Source of the DNA: Bradyrhizobium erythrophlei
Lineage (GTDB): Bacteria; Pseudomonadota; Alphaproteobacteria; Rhizobiales; Xanthobacteraceae
DNA: 64,000 nt
Direction: 5' to 3'
Assembly (NCBI GenBank): GCA_900129675.1
Contig: FSRD01000003.1
Span: 248,001-312,000 of the forward strand
Shown: piece by piece, positions 8,015-15,955 of the stretch
How positions within the stretch are numbered: position 1 is the stretch's first letter
Layout of the letters: each line of letters begins with the position of its first letter
The notes under the pieces: model-generated
Told to the model about the DNA's origin: nothing
What the model saw: only the letters and a program-made list of their open reading frames with translations
Databases searched by the model: none
Translations under genes and position numbers: made by a program

Positions 8015-9085
8015 TCAATCCAGCCCAAGCACGCGCATCGCATTGCCGCCGGCGAGTTGCGCGATCGTGCCCTCGTCGATGCCTTGAATACCCGCGATAT
8101 GGCCGATCGGATTGTATTCGGCCATGTCGAAGGGATAATCGGTGCCCATCAGGATACGGTCCGGCCCGAACAGGTCCAGCAGGTAAGCGAGCTGGTGATA
8201 GCTGAAGACGACGGTGTCGAGATAGACCTGCCGCAGATAGGTGGTCGGCGGCAGCGGCAGGTCGGCGTGGCAATCCTGCCGGGCGCCCCAGGCGTGATCG
8301 ATCCGGCCGGAATAGCCGGGAAGATAGCCGCCGCCGTGCACGGCCATCAGCTTCAGTTCCGGAAAACGCGCCAGCGTGCCCGAGAAGATCAAATTGTGGA
8401 GCGCCAGCGTGGTGTCGAGCGGATTGCCGAGCACGTTGCTGAGATAGAAATGGGTCAGCCGCTCGCCATGGGTAAAACCGTTCGGATGCATCATGATGAA
8501 TGCCCCGAGCTGTTCGGCTCTCGCAAAGAACGGCCGGAATTTCGGGTCGGATAATTCCTGGCCGTCGACATTGGTCAGGATCTCGACGCCCTTCAGCTTG
8601 AGTTCACCCATGACATAGTCGAGCTCGCGCACGGCGAGTTCCGGCTCCTGCAGCGTGACCACGCCGAGGCCGACGAAGCGGTCCGGCTTGCGCGCGCAAT
8701 ACTCGACGACGCCTTCATTGGCGATGCGGTGGGCTTTCTCGGCAATTTTGGGATCGATCGAATAGTAGCACTGGCCCGGCGCAGGGGCCACGACCTGGAT
8801 GTCGATGCCCATCCGGTCGAGGTCGGACAGCCTGCGATCGATCGTGGTCATGACCTCGCCGACGTCCTTTTCCTGCTGCGCGTTGACTTCCCTGGTGGCG
8901 GCATCGGCAAAATGCGCGAGCGGGATGCGGCTGACATCGACATGCGGCTGGGCGAGCTTGGCGGCCTGGGGAACCACGATGTGCGCGTGGATATCGATGG
9001 TGACGGACGACGGGCGCCGGGCGAGGCCGTCGGCGTCGTGGATCCGTGCCGCGGTACGGCCGTAGCGATTCTTCTTCTCGATCAT
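8015..9085 (-). CDS. Amidohydrolase family 2 (ACMSD-type decarboxylase/hydrolase)
   Basis: 356 residues from ATG 9085, chosen because AAGGAAA lies 8 bases upstream. The metal-binding DIHAH is at 31-35 (H33, H35). MAVHGGGYLPGYSGRIDHAW in the second half provides another metal His, and GTDYPFDM supplies the conserved Asp. This is the 2-amino-3-carboxymuconate-6-semialdehyde decarboxylase-like branch of the amidohydrolases, zinc enzymes that decarboxylate or hydrate aromatic-derived acids. It closes a minus-strand run that also holds a Liv-type importer and a beta-hydroxyacid dehydrogenase 34 bp upstream. A role in degrading the imported compound is likely, but the substrate is unknown. Confidence 0.85.
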   Translation of the reverse strand: MIEKKNRYGRTAARIHDADGLARRPSSVTIDIHAHIVVPQAAKLAQPHVDVSRIPLAHFADAATREVNAQQEKDVGEVMTTIDRRLSDLDRMGIDIQVVAPAPGQCYYSIDPKIAEKAHRIANEGVVEYCARKPDRFVGLGVVTLQEPELAVRELDYVMGELKLKGVEILTNVDGQELSDPKFRPFFARAEQLGAFIMMHPNGFTHGERLTHFYLSNVLGNPLDTTLALHNLIFSGTLARFPELKLMAVHGGGYLPGYSGRIDHAWGARQDCHADLPLPPTTYLRQVYLDTVVFSYHQLAYLLDLFGPDRILMGTDYPFDMAEYNPIGHIAGIQGIDEGTIAQLAGGNAMRVLGLD

Positions 9086-9119
9086 GGGATGGATTTCCTT
9101 TTTCTTCGATTGTTGTTCG

Positions 9120-10016
9120 CTAGTTCGATTTGGCGGCGTTTCGCTGCGGCCACCGGACCGAGACCGTCGTGGCATCGGCTTCGCCAAGGCCGGCCGCTTC
9201 GGCTTCCGCAAAGCAGGCCAGCGCACTCGACGCGACCGGAAGCGCAGCATGGATCGAGGCGGCGAATTGCACGGCCGTCGCGAGATCCTTTTTCGCGGCG
9301 CTGATGCCGAACGCGGTCTCGCCGCGCGGCTGCCCGCTCAATCCCTTTGCGATGACGGCGCCACGCCCCTTCATCGCGGTCGGCGTGCCGGCCGTGTCGG
9401 ACAGGATATCGATCAGCCGATCGGGAGCCAGCTTGAGCGGTTCGCAGATGGTCAGGGCCTCGCCCAGTGCCTGCCAGTACACCAAGAGCGGCAGGTTGAT
9501 CGCAAGCTTCATGGTGGCGCCGGCGCCGAGTTCGCCGACATGTTCGATGCGCCGGCACAATTGCTCGAGGATCGGCATCGCGCGGCCGACATCGTCGCGC
9601 GCCCCGCCGACCAGGCCGAACAGTTTGCCTTCCCTGGCGGGGACGGTGCTTCCACCGACCGGACATTCCACGAAGCCGCCACCTTGCTGCGTGACGGCGG
9701 TTCCGATCGACTGCATCGTGTCCGGCCGCAGCGTGCTCATATCGATCAAAAGCCTGCCAGCGAGTTTCGCCGTCAGGATGCCCTTCGGTCCGCGATAGAC
9801 CGCTTCGGTGGCGGCGTCATTTAGCAGCATCACGATAGTTGTTTCGCAGCCCTCTACCAGCTCGGCCGGCGACGAGAACAATTTTGCGCCGGCATCGGTC
9901 AGCGATCTGGTTTTCGCCGGATCGCGGTTCCAGACCGCTACCTCGTGCCCGACCGCCATCAATCGCTGCGCAATCGATGATCCCATTCTTCCCGTTCCGC
10001 ACACGCCGACTTTCAT
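9120..10016 (-). CDS. NAD(P)-dependent beta-hydroxyacid dehydrogenase (3-hydroxyisobutyrate dehydrogenase family)
   Basis: 298 residues. The Rossmann motif is GVCGTGRMGSSIAQRL near residues 4-19, with WNRDPAKT after beta-2 suggesting NADP preference (Arg after Asn). The middle substrate motif is ECPVGGSTVPAREGKL, and GAGATMKLAINL carries the catalytic Lys. Family members oxidise 3-hydroxy acids or reduce the semialdehydes. It sits between LivF (36 bp upstream) and the amidohydrolase on the same strand. A second family member is encoded at 14874-15746, on the other side of the transporter genes. Confidence 0.88.
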   Translation of the reverse strand: MKVGVCGTGRMGSSIAQRLMAVGHEVAVWNRDPAKTRSLTDAGAKLFSSPAELVEGCETTIVMLLNDAATEAVYRGPKGILTAKLAGRLLIDMSTLRPDTMQSIGTAVTQQGGGFVECPVGGSTVPAREGKLFGLVGGARDDVGRAMPILEQLCRRIEHVGELGAGATMKLAINLPLLVYWQALGEALTICEPLKLAPDRLIDILSDTAGTPTAMKGRGAVIAKGLSGQPRGETAFGISAAKKDLATAVQFAASIHAALPVASSALACFAEAEAAGLGEADATTVSVRWPQRNAAKSN

Positions 10017-10052
10017 GATCGAACCTCCTTTTTTTCTTTGGGAATTCTTCTT

Positions 10053-10778
10053 TCAATGCGCATGAAAGATACCGAGATTTTGCGAAACGATCGCATCATT
10101 GTCGGTCAGCTCCCGGGGCGAGCCATCGAATACACAACGTCCGGTATTGAGGATCACCGCCTGGTCTGCGACTTCGAGCGCGAGCTTGAGATTTTGCTCG
10201 ACCAGGACGATGGATTGCCCTTCTTCCTTGAGACGCCGGATGGTGCGCCCGACCTCGGCCACGATCAGCGGCGCGAGGCCTTCCGAGGGTTCATCAAGCA
10301 GCAGAACGCGGGGATTGCCCATCAGCGCCCGGGCGATCGCCAGCATCTGCAGTTCGCCGCCGGACAGCGTGCCGGCGATTTGGTTGTGGCGCTCGCCCAG
10401 TCGCGGAAACATGTCGTAAATCCGATCGACATCCCATGGCGTCGCAACCTTGCTGCGGCGTTGCTTCGCCACGACGAGATTTTCCCAGACCGTCAAGGAA
10501 GGGAAGATGCGCCGGCCCTGCGGGACGAGACCGATGCCCATATGCGAGATGCGTTCGGGGCTCAGGCCTTCGATGGCTTCCCCGAACAGTCTGATCTCGC
10601 CCCCTCTGGGCTTGAGAAATCCGATGATCGTCGAAATGCAGGTTGTCTTTCCCGAGCCATTGCGGCCCAGCAATGCCAGCACCTTGCCGGGTTGCAGGGC
10701 AAAACTGACCCCATGCAGGATGTGGCCGTCGCCATAGAAAGCCTGCACATCCGTCAGGCGAAGCGCATCAGACGCCAA
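10053..10778 (-). CDS. livF: Branched-chain amino acid-type ABC transporter ATPase (LivF)
   Basis: 241 residues if translation starts at TTG 10778, which has a GTGAGG site just upstream and overlaps the end of livG by 11 bases; a GTG at 10790 is the alternative. Walker A is LLGRNGSGKTT, the signature LSGGELQMLAIARAL, Walker B RVLLLDEPSEGLAP, and the H-loop is replaced by VEQN as in all LivF proteins. It is one of two ATPases that power uptake with LivH/LivM. The substrate is probably an acid used by the adjacent dehydrogenases and amidohydrolase and not necessarily an amino acid. Confidence 0.9.
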   Translation of the reverse strand: MASDALRLTDVQAFYGDGHILHGVSFALQPGKVLALLGRNGSGKTTCISTIIGFLKPRGGEIRLFGEAIEGLSPERISHMGIGLVPQGRRIFPSLTVWENLVVAKQRRSKVATPWDVDRIYDMFPRLGERHNQIAGTLSGGELQMLAIARALMGNPRVLLLDEPSEGLAPLIVAEVGRTIRRLKEEGQSIVLVEQNLKLALEVADQAVILNTGRCVFDGSPRELTDNDAIVSQNLGIFHAH

Positions 10779-11523
10779 GATACACCTCACGCGTTTTGGG
10801 GTCCGCGACCACGGCGTCACGCTCGCCGTCAACGATGACCCGGCCGTAATTCAACAGCGTCACGGTCTCCGCAAGGTCGAGCGCGGTATCCATGTCGTGT
10901 TCGATCATGACGACCGCCGTTTCGCGCGGGATCGCCGCGATCAGCGCTTTCACGGTAGCTCGCTCGGCATTGGACAATCCCGCCAGCGGCTCGTCCAGCA
11001 ACAGCACGCGGGGCTTTTGCGCAAGCGCCATCGCCAGTTCGACGCGGCGTTTTTCGCCGTAAGCAAGGTCTGAAACCAGGCTGTCTGCCAGATGCAGCAG
11101 CCCGACCGCATCCAGAATGCGTCGGGCCTCGGTCGAAAGATCACCGTAATACGATAGTGGCCGCCACATCTGCCAGCGCGACGGCCGAAGCCCGAGCAGG
11201 CCGAGCGTGACATTGTGCTCCAGCGTGTCGCGATCGAACAGCGTGATGATCTGGTAGGTGCGCGCCAATCCGAGATGCGCGCGCCGGTAGGGTGTCAGGT
11301 GCGTAACGTCGACACCGAACAATCTTATCTGTCCCGCGGTCGACTGCAGGTCACCGGTAATCTGGTTGAACAGGGTTGTCTTGCCGGCGCCGTTCGGGCC
11401 GATGATCAGGCGGCGTTCACCCGGCCGGATCGTGAGCGAGACGTCGTGCGTGGCAACCAGTCCGCCGAATGATTTTCTGAGATGGCTGATCTCGAGCGCA
11501 CAGGTCGGTTCCGCGGAATTCAT
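10768..11523 (-). CDS. livG: Branched-chain amino acid-type ABC transporter ATPase (LivG)
   Basis: 251 residues from ATG 11523, which overlaps the livM stop as ATGA; an apparently longer frame upstream is the opposite reading of livM. Walker A is IIGPNGAGKTTLFN, signature LAYGEKRRVELAMAL, Walker B RVLLLDEPLAGLS, switch IEHDMD. The LAYG-type signature and length are those of LivG. It partners with LivF in the ATPase heterodimer. Confidence 0.92.
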   Translation of the reverse strand: MNSAEPTCALEISHLRKSFGGLVATHDVSLTIRPGERRLIIGPNGAGKTTLFNQITGDLQSTAGQIRLFGVDVTHLTPYRRAHLGLARTYQIITLFDRDTLEHNVTLGLLGLRPSRWQMWRPLSYYGDLSTEARRILDAVGLLHLADSLVSDLAYGEKRRVELAMALAQKPRVLLLDEPLAGLSNAERATVKALIAAIPRETAVVMIEHDMDTALDLAETVTLLNYGRVIVDGERDAVVADPKTREVYLGV

Positions 11524-12452
11524 CGCGATCCCCTGCGCAGGTTCAGCAGCTTGCTCAAACCGGGAACGATCCCCGTCGGCATCACCAGAACGATGAACAG
11601 GAATACGAGCCCGAGCAGCATATTCCAGCGCTCGACATAGGCCGACGCGTAATTTTTCAAGAGCAGCACGAGCGCTGCGCCGACCGCCGGGCCGCTCAGC
11701 GTCCCCGAACCCCCGGCGATCACGCCGAGCAGCGCCTCGGCCGAACTCGTGGTGGATAGCGATGTCGGATGGATGTACTTGTTGTAATAGACATAGAGCA
11801 ATCCGGACACGCCGCCCCAGAAGCCGGCATAGATGAAGGTGATCCAGCGGATCATCCAGGGATTGAAGCCGAGCGCGGCCATCCGTCGCGGCTGGTCGCG
11901 AACGCCCTTCAACGACGATCCGAAGGCGGAAGACACGAACGTCGTCATCATCAGGAACGAAACCGACGCCACCGCCAGCGCGAACCAGTAAAACGATGCG
12001 GCGCTGTCGAGCGAGATGCCGAACGGCATCGGCCGGGTCAGGCCGGCAATCCCGTTGTCGCCGTTCGTGACGTTGGACATGCGATAGGCAAGTCCCCACA
12101 GCACCTGCGACAGCGCGAGCGTGATCATGAGGAAGCCGAGGCCCGACGCGCGGAGCGCGATGACGCCGAAAACGGCGGCCATCGCGGTCGTGCCGGCGAT
12201 CGAGACGATCGCGGCGGGTCCATGCGCGAAGCCATAACGGCTGGTGAGCAGGGCGGAGATATAGGCGGCTACCCCGAGAAAGGAGGCGTGTCCGAGCGAC
12301 GTCATCCCGCCAAACCCGACCAGCAGATTGAGGCTGAGCGCGAAGATGGCCGCGATCAGGATCTGACTGGCGAGGTTGACGTAGAAGTCGCCCGCGACGG
12401 ACGGCAGCAGGACGAGCATGGCTGCGAACAGGACGGCTGCGATCCACTTCAT
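11520..12452 (-). CDS. livM: Branched-chain amino acid-type ABC transporter permease (LivM)
   Basis: 310 residues from ATG 12452, translationally coupled to livH by an ATGA overlap. Many hydrophobic helices; NLASQILIAAIFALSLNLLVGFGGMTSLGHASFLG is split over the first helices, and SLGHASFLG is the typical LivM loop. YYNKYIHPTSLSTTSSAEALLGVIAGGSGTLSGP is the EAA-like coupling region near residue 230. It forms the transmembrane channel with LivH. Confidence 0.92.
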   Translation of the reverse strand: MKWIAAVLFAAMLVLLPSVAGDFYVNLASQILIAAIFALSLNLLVGFGGMTSLGHASFLGVAAYISALLTSRYGFAHGPAAIVSIAGTTAMAAVFGVIALRASGLGFLMITLALSQVLWGLAYRMSNVTNGDNGIAGLTRPMPFGISLDSAASFYWFALAVASVSFLMMTTFVSSAFGSSLKGVRDQPRRMAALGFNPWMIRWITFIYAGFWGGVSGLLYVYYNKYIHPTSLSTTSSAEALLGVIAGGSGTLSGPAVGAALVLLLKNYASAYVERWNMLLGLVFLFIVLVMPTGIVPGLSKLLNLRRGSR

Positions 12453-13315
12453 GCGCCCAGACGCCCCAGCAGGCCCTGGGGCCGGAGTGCGAGCACAAGG
12501 ATCATCGGCAGGAACAGGATGATATAGGCCAATTCCGGAAACAGCGCGGTCCCGAATGTGTAGATGAAGCCGACAATGAAGCTGCCGATGAACGCGCCGA
12601 GCAGGCTTCCAATTCCGCCGAGGATGACGACAATCAGCGCCAGAGGCAGCATGTCGGCATCGAGCCCGGGATAGGCCGACAGGATCGGGCCGCCCAGCAC
12701 GCCACCGGCGCCGGCGATACCCGCGCCGAGACAAAATACGATCGTGAACAGGTTCGCGACGGGAATTCCGACCGCGCGTGCCATCTGCGCGTCATCGACG
12801 CCGGCGCGGATCATAGCGCCAAGCCGCGTGCGCTCCAGCAGGAGATACAGCGTGATCGCAGCAGTGATGGCGCACCCCACCAGCACCAGGCGATAGGTCG
12901 GAAACACGAAGCCAAAAAGCCGCGTCGGCGCCTGCAGATTCTGCGGCGTCGGTACCGGTATCGAATCGCCGCCCCACAGCGCCAGGCAGGCGTCGGAAAT
13001 GATGAAGGACATGCCGAGCGTCACCAGCACCTGGCCCAGCGGATTGGTCTTCAGTCTGGTCAGCACCAGCCGCTCGAACAGCCCGCCGATCGCGGCAACG
13101 GCAACGCCGGCCGAAACCGCCACGGTCCAGATGCTGAGGTCGCTGTTGGCCCGCATCGCGGTTGCGCCGAAATAGGTGCCGAGCATGAAGAACGCGCCAT
13201 GCGTCAGGTTGGCGAGCCGCATCAAACCGAAGATGAGCGAGAACCCCGACGCCAGCAGGAACAGCAGACCCCCCAGCGAGAGGCTGTTGAGACCCTGGAT
13301 GATCCAAAATTGCAT
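12449..13315 (-). CDS. livH: Branched-chain amino acid-type ABC transporter permease (LivH)
   Basis: 288 residues with about eight hydrophobic segments. NSLSLGGLLFLLASGFSLIF is the typical first helix; RLANLTHGAFFMLGTYFGA is the conserved loop after helix 2, and ILGGIGSLLGAFIGSFIVGF the coupling region. It lies 54 bp after the binding-protein gene on the same strand and overlaps livM, so K-H-M-G-F form one operon. Confidence 0.92.
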   Translation of the reverse strand: MQFWIIQGLNSLSLGGLLFLLASGFSLIFGLMRLANLTHGAFFMLGTYFGATAMRANSDLSIWTVAVSAGVAVAAIGGLFERLVLTRLKTNPLGQVLVTLGMSFIISDACLALWGGDSIPVPTPQNLQAPTRLFGFVFPTYRLVLVGCAITAAITLYLLLERTRLGAMIRAGVDDAQMARAVGIPVANLFTIVFCLGAGIAGAGGVLGGPILSAYPGLDADMLPLALIVVILGGIGSLLGAFIGSFIVGFIYTFGTALFPELAYIILFLPMILVLALRPQGLLGRLGA

Positions 13316-13369
13316 CGTCTGCCGATCTCGTTCGGAAACCTGCGGCTGGTCGCTGCTGTGGCGGATTGG

Positions 13370-14617
13370 TTAAGGCTCGAGATATTTTGCCGGCGGATAG
13401 TCGCGCGAATAGACCGGGTTCTTCAGGAACGCGGTCTTGTCATAGGTCCAGAACTGGGTGACGTCGGGATAGGTCTTGATCACGGAATTGACCAGCCGGC
13501 CGTCGCTGCGCGTCACCTTGCGGATATAGACGTTGCCGATCACGTTGCCGAGATCGTCAAACTTGACGAGACCCCGCACCGTGTCGGCGTTGCTGCCGCG
13601 GATCGCCGTCATCAGCGCCTTCTTGTCCTCGACGTTGCCCTTGGTGGTCGTTAGCGCGGCTTCCAGAACCTGGCCCGAGAGGTAAGTGCTGCCGGCGTAA
13701 TAGCCGGGATCGTATTTGAACTGCTTGCGGAACGCCGGCGCAAAAACCTTGTTGGCCGCATTGTCCAGTTCAGCCGAATACCAGCTGGTGGTCAGGATCC
13801 CCAGCGCCTCATCGCCCATGTTGCGCAGCACGGATTCGTCGAGGGCGGTCATTCCTCCGATCACGGCCATTTTGTCTTTCATGCCGTATTCGATGAACTG
13901 GCGCAGGAAACGAAAACCGTTGGAGCCCGCGGTGCCGAGGAAAATCGCGTCCGCGCTCTTCACCTGCGCAACGTAGCTGCCGTAATCGGGCGTCGCCAGC
14001 GGCGTGAAGATCTTCTGGATGATCTTGCCGCCATTGTCCTCGAACGCGCGCTGGAAGCCGGCGCACATTTCATGGCCGTAGGCGAAGTCATCGGCAATGG
14101 TGACGATCTTTTTGTATTTCAGCTCCTTGGCGGAATATTCGGCCAGCGGGTAGGCGCATTGCGCCGAGGTCGAGGTCAGTCGAACGAACCACGGGCTTGG
14201 ATGCCGTTGCGTCATGTCTTCGGCGGCGGCGACCCCCAGCGTCGGGACTTCCTTTTCCGTCAAATAGTCGGCGATCGCGAGCGCCTCAAAGGCCGCGAGC
14301 GGTCCAATGACGCAGTGGATATTGTTTTTTTCGATCAGTTCCTGCGCCTTGGTACGCGCGGTTGCGGGAACGCCGGCCGTGTCCGCGACAATCAATTCGA
14401 CCTTGCGGCCCGCAAGTGTGTTGTCGCGCTCCTTCAGGAACATCGTCAGTGCGAGTTCCATGTCGATGCCGCCGGACGCGAGCGGGCCGGTCTTGGCCGC
14501 CAGCAGGCCGATGCGGATCGGTCCGCTGTTTTGCGCAAATGTCAGTCGAGGTGCAGCCACACTCGCAATGCCGGCGCCGGCCGCGGTGCTGACGAATTGT
14601 CGTCGCGATATCGGCAC
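13370..14617 (-). CDS. livK: ABC transporter substrate-binding protein, LivK family
   Basis: 415 residues from GTG 14617, selected because GGAGGA lies 6 bases upstream and the protein then starts with a Tat-type leader (ISRRQFVSTAAGAGIASVAAPRLTFAQ). Mature chain IRIGLLAAKTGPLASGG, then DTAGVPATARTKAQELIEKN and KIVTIADDFAYGHE, is the type I periplasmic-binding fold of amide/branched-chain amino acid receptors. Tat export of LivK-like proteins is common in this group. It heads the importer operon. A direct repeat lies in its promoter region. Confidence 0.92.
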   Translation of the reverse strand: MPISRRQFVSTAAGAGIASVAAPRLTFAQNSGPIRIGLLAAKTGPLASGGIDMELALTMFLKERDNTLAGRKVELIVADTAGVPATARTKAQELIEKNNIHCVIGPLAAFEALAIADYLTEKEVPTLGVAAAEDMTQRHPSPWFVRLTSTSAQCAYPLAEYSAKELKYKKIVTIADDFAYGHEMCAGFQRAFEDNGGKIIQKIFTPLATPDYGSYVAQVKSADAIFLGTAGSNGFRFLRQFIEYGMKDKMAVIGGMTALDESVLRNMGDEALGILTTSWYSAELDNAANKVFAPAFRKQFKYDPGYYAGSTYLSGQVLEAALTTTKGNVEDKKALMTAIRGSNADTVRGLVKFDDLGNVIGNVYIRKVTRSDGRLVNSVIKTYPDVTQFWTYDKTAFLKNPVYSRDYPPAKYLEP

Positions 14618-14662
14618 TTGTCGTCCTCCGGTGATGTTTCCCTGACGCTTTGTTCTCGTTTT

Positions 14663-14687
14663 TTGAATTATTGTTCTTGAATTATTG
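14663..14687 (-). promoter_or_regulatory. Direct repeat in the livK promoter region
   Basis: TTGAATTATTG occurs at 14663-14673 and again at 14677-14687, a 14-base period. This is AT-rich in a GC-rich setting, 46-70 bases upstream of the livK GTG. The spacing is more than one helical turn. It could be paired binding sites for a regulator or an UP-like element; no -35/-10 pair is clear. Confidence 0.4.
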
Positions 14688-14810
14688 CTTCTTGCACAGG
14701 CACATCCGCCTTCTGACGGATCGGGCCGCATGGGATCGTCGCCGGAAAATGTGGCGTCGCCTGATTTATCATCCGGAAATTATTAATGATCAAGCGATAA
14801 CTTGGCGCAA

Positions 14811-14830
14811 CGATCGGGCATTGCCGATCG
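14811..14830. repeat. Inverted repeat downstream of the dehydrogenase gene
   Basis: CGATCGG at 14811-14817 and CCGATCG at 14824-14830 are perfect inverted arms with a six-base spacer. They lie 44 bases after the stop codon of the dehydrogenase gene that ends at 14874. There is no T-tract, so a terminator is uncertain; an operator is possible. Confidence 0.35.
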
Positions 14831-14873
14831 CGGACGTTGCCGTGCTTTGATGCGGCGCAAAAATCAGCAACGG

Positions 14874-15746
14874 TCAGGTGTCGTTCGCCTTCAACACTTC
14901 GAACACCGCGGCCGTGTCCTGATCGCCCAATCCCATCGCCATCGCCTGGGCGTAGACCGGCTGCGTCGTCGTGAACAGCGGCGTTTCACAGCCGAGTTCG
15001 CTGGCGAATTCGGCAATGATGGCCATGTCTTTCTTCCAGGTCGAGATCCGCATCGTTGCCGGTTCATAACTGCGTTTTGCCATCATCGGTGCGCGCATCT
15101 GAAACATCCGCGAACCGCCCGCGCCGGGCGCGACCATCTCGATCACCTGATCGAGATCGAGCCCGGCCCGTTCCGCCAGCAGCATCGCTTCCGCCGAGGC
15201 GACGTTGTGAATGGCGACAAGATGGTTGGCGACGAATTTCATCCGGCTGCCATTGCCGTAAGCGCCGAGATCGGCACTCTGCTTGGCAAAGTCGGCAAAC
15301 AGGTCGCGGCACCGTGCGATCGCGGCGCTGTCGCCGCTCGCATAGACGACGAGGTCTCGAACCGCGGCCTGGGCGCCGGTCCCGCTGAGCGGACAGTCGA
15401 GCGCAACATGACCGGCGGGTTCGAGGATGGCCTTGAAACGCAGCTTGTCCGCGATGGTGAGCGTGCTGAGTTCGACCACGATGCGCGCGGGTTGACCACA
15501 ACCGGCAATTTGTGCGGCAACGGCATTGGCGGCATCGGCGTTGGGCAGGCTCGTCAAGATGATCGCCGCGCGGGCCGCGACCGAGCCTGCGCCATCAGCG
15601 ATCGTCACGCCGGAACGCTCAAGCTCGCGCCTGCGCGACGGCTCGGTGTCGAATCCGATGACTGCCCAGCCTCGCTCGATGAGATTGCGGGAGATGGCAC
15701 CGCCCATGATGCCCAGGCCAATGATGCCCACTGTTCGATCTGTCAC
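14874..15746 (-). CDS. NAD(P)-dependent beta-hydroxyacid dehydrogenase (HIBADH family), second copy
   Basis: 290 residues. Rossmann motif GIIGLGIMGGAISRNL at about 7-22, FDTEPSRR after beta-2 (Asp, so NAD preference is likely), CPLSGTGAQAAVRDL as the substrate loop and GNGSRMKFVANHLVAIHN with the catalytic Lys and Asn. It is clearly diverged from the HIBADH-family protein at 9120-10016. It is separated from livK by 256 bp containing the direct repeats, so it may have a different transcript although it points the same way. It probably processes a hydroxy acid or tartronate-like intermediate. Confidence 0.88.
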   Translation of the reverse strand: MTDRTVGIIGLGIMGGAISRNLIERGWAVIGFDTEPSRRRELERSGVTIADGAGSVAARAAIILTSLPNADAANAVAAQIAGCGQPARIVVELSTLTIADKLRFKAILEPAGHVALDCPLSGTGAQAAVRDLVVYASGDSAAIARCRDLFADFAKQSADLGAYGNGSRMKFVANHLVAIHNVASAEAMLLAERAGLDLDQVIEMVAPGAGGSRMFQMRAPMMAKRSYEPATMRISTWKKDMAIIAEFASELGCETPLFTTTQPVYAQAMAMGLGDQDTAAVFEVLKANDT

Positions 15747-15811
15747 GTGACCTCCGGCCTGCTGTTTCCCTGGGATGTGGCACCGTGTCGCAACGGGAAT
15801 TGGTCAGCGAT

Positions 15812-15828
15812 AAGGAGGATACCTCCTT
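15812..15828 (+). promoter_or_regulatory. Hairpin that would bury a Shine-Dalgarno sequence
   Basis: AAGGAGG (15812-15818) is followed after three bases (ATA) by its exact complement CCTCCTT (15822-15828). The left arm is a consensus ribosome-binding sequence and a TTG in the permease frame follows directly at 15827. If that TTG is used, the hairpin would control initiation. If the start at 15956 is used, the hairpin lies in the leader. Confidence 0.45.
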
Positions 15829-15955
15829 GAGTCAATTTTTGGCGGTCGATGGCTCGATACGTCGACTTTCTGCTACTTCCCGCCGGCCGCACCATCGACT
15901 AAGCTTGACCGCAACAAGAATAAAGAAAGCCGCTCGCAGGCTGAGGGGAAGCGCT

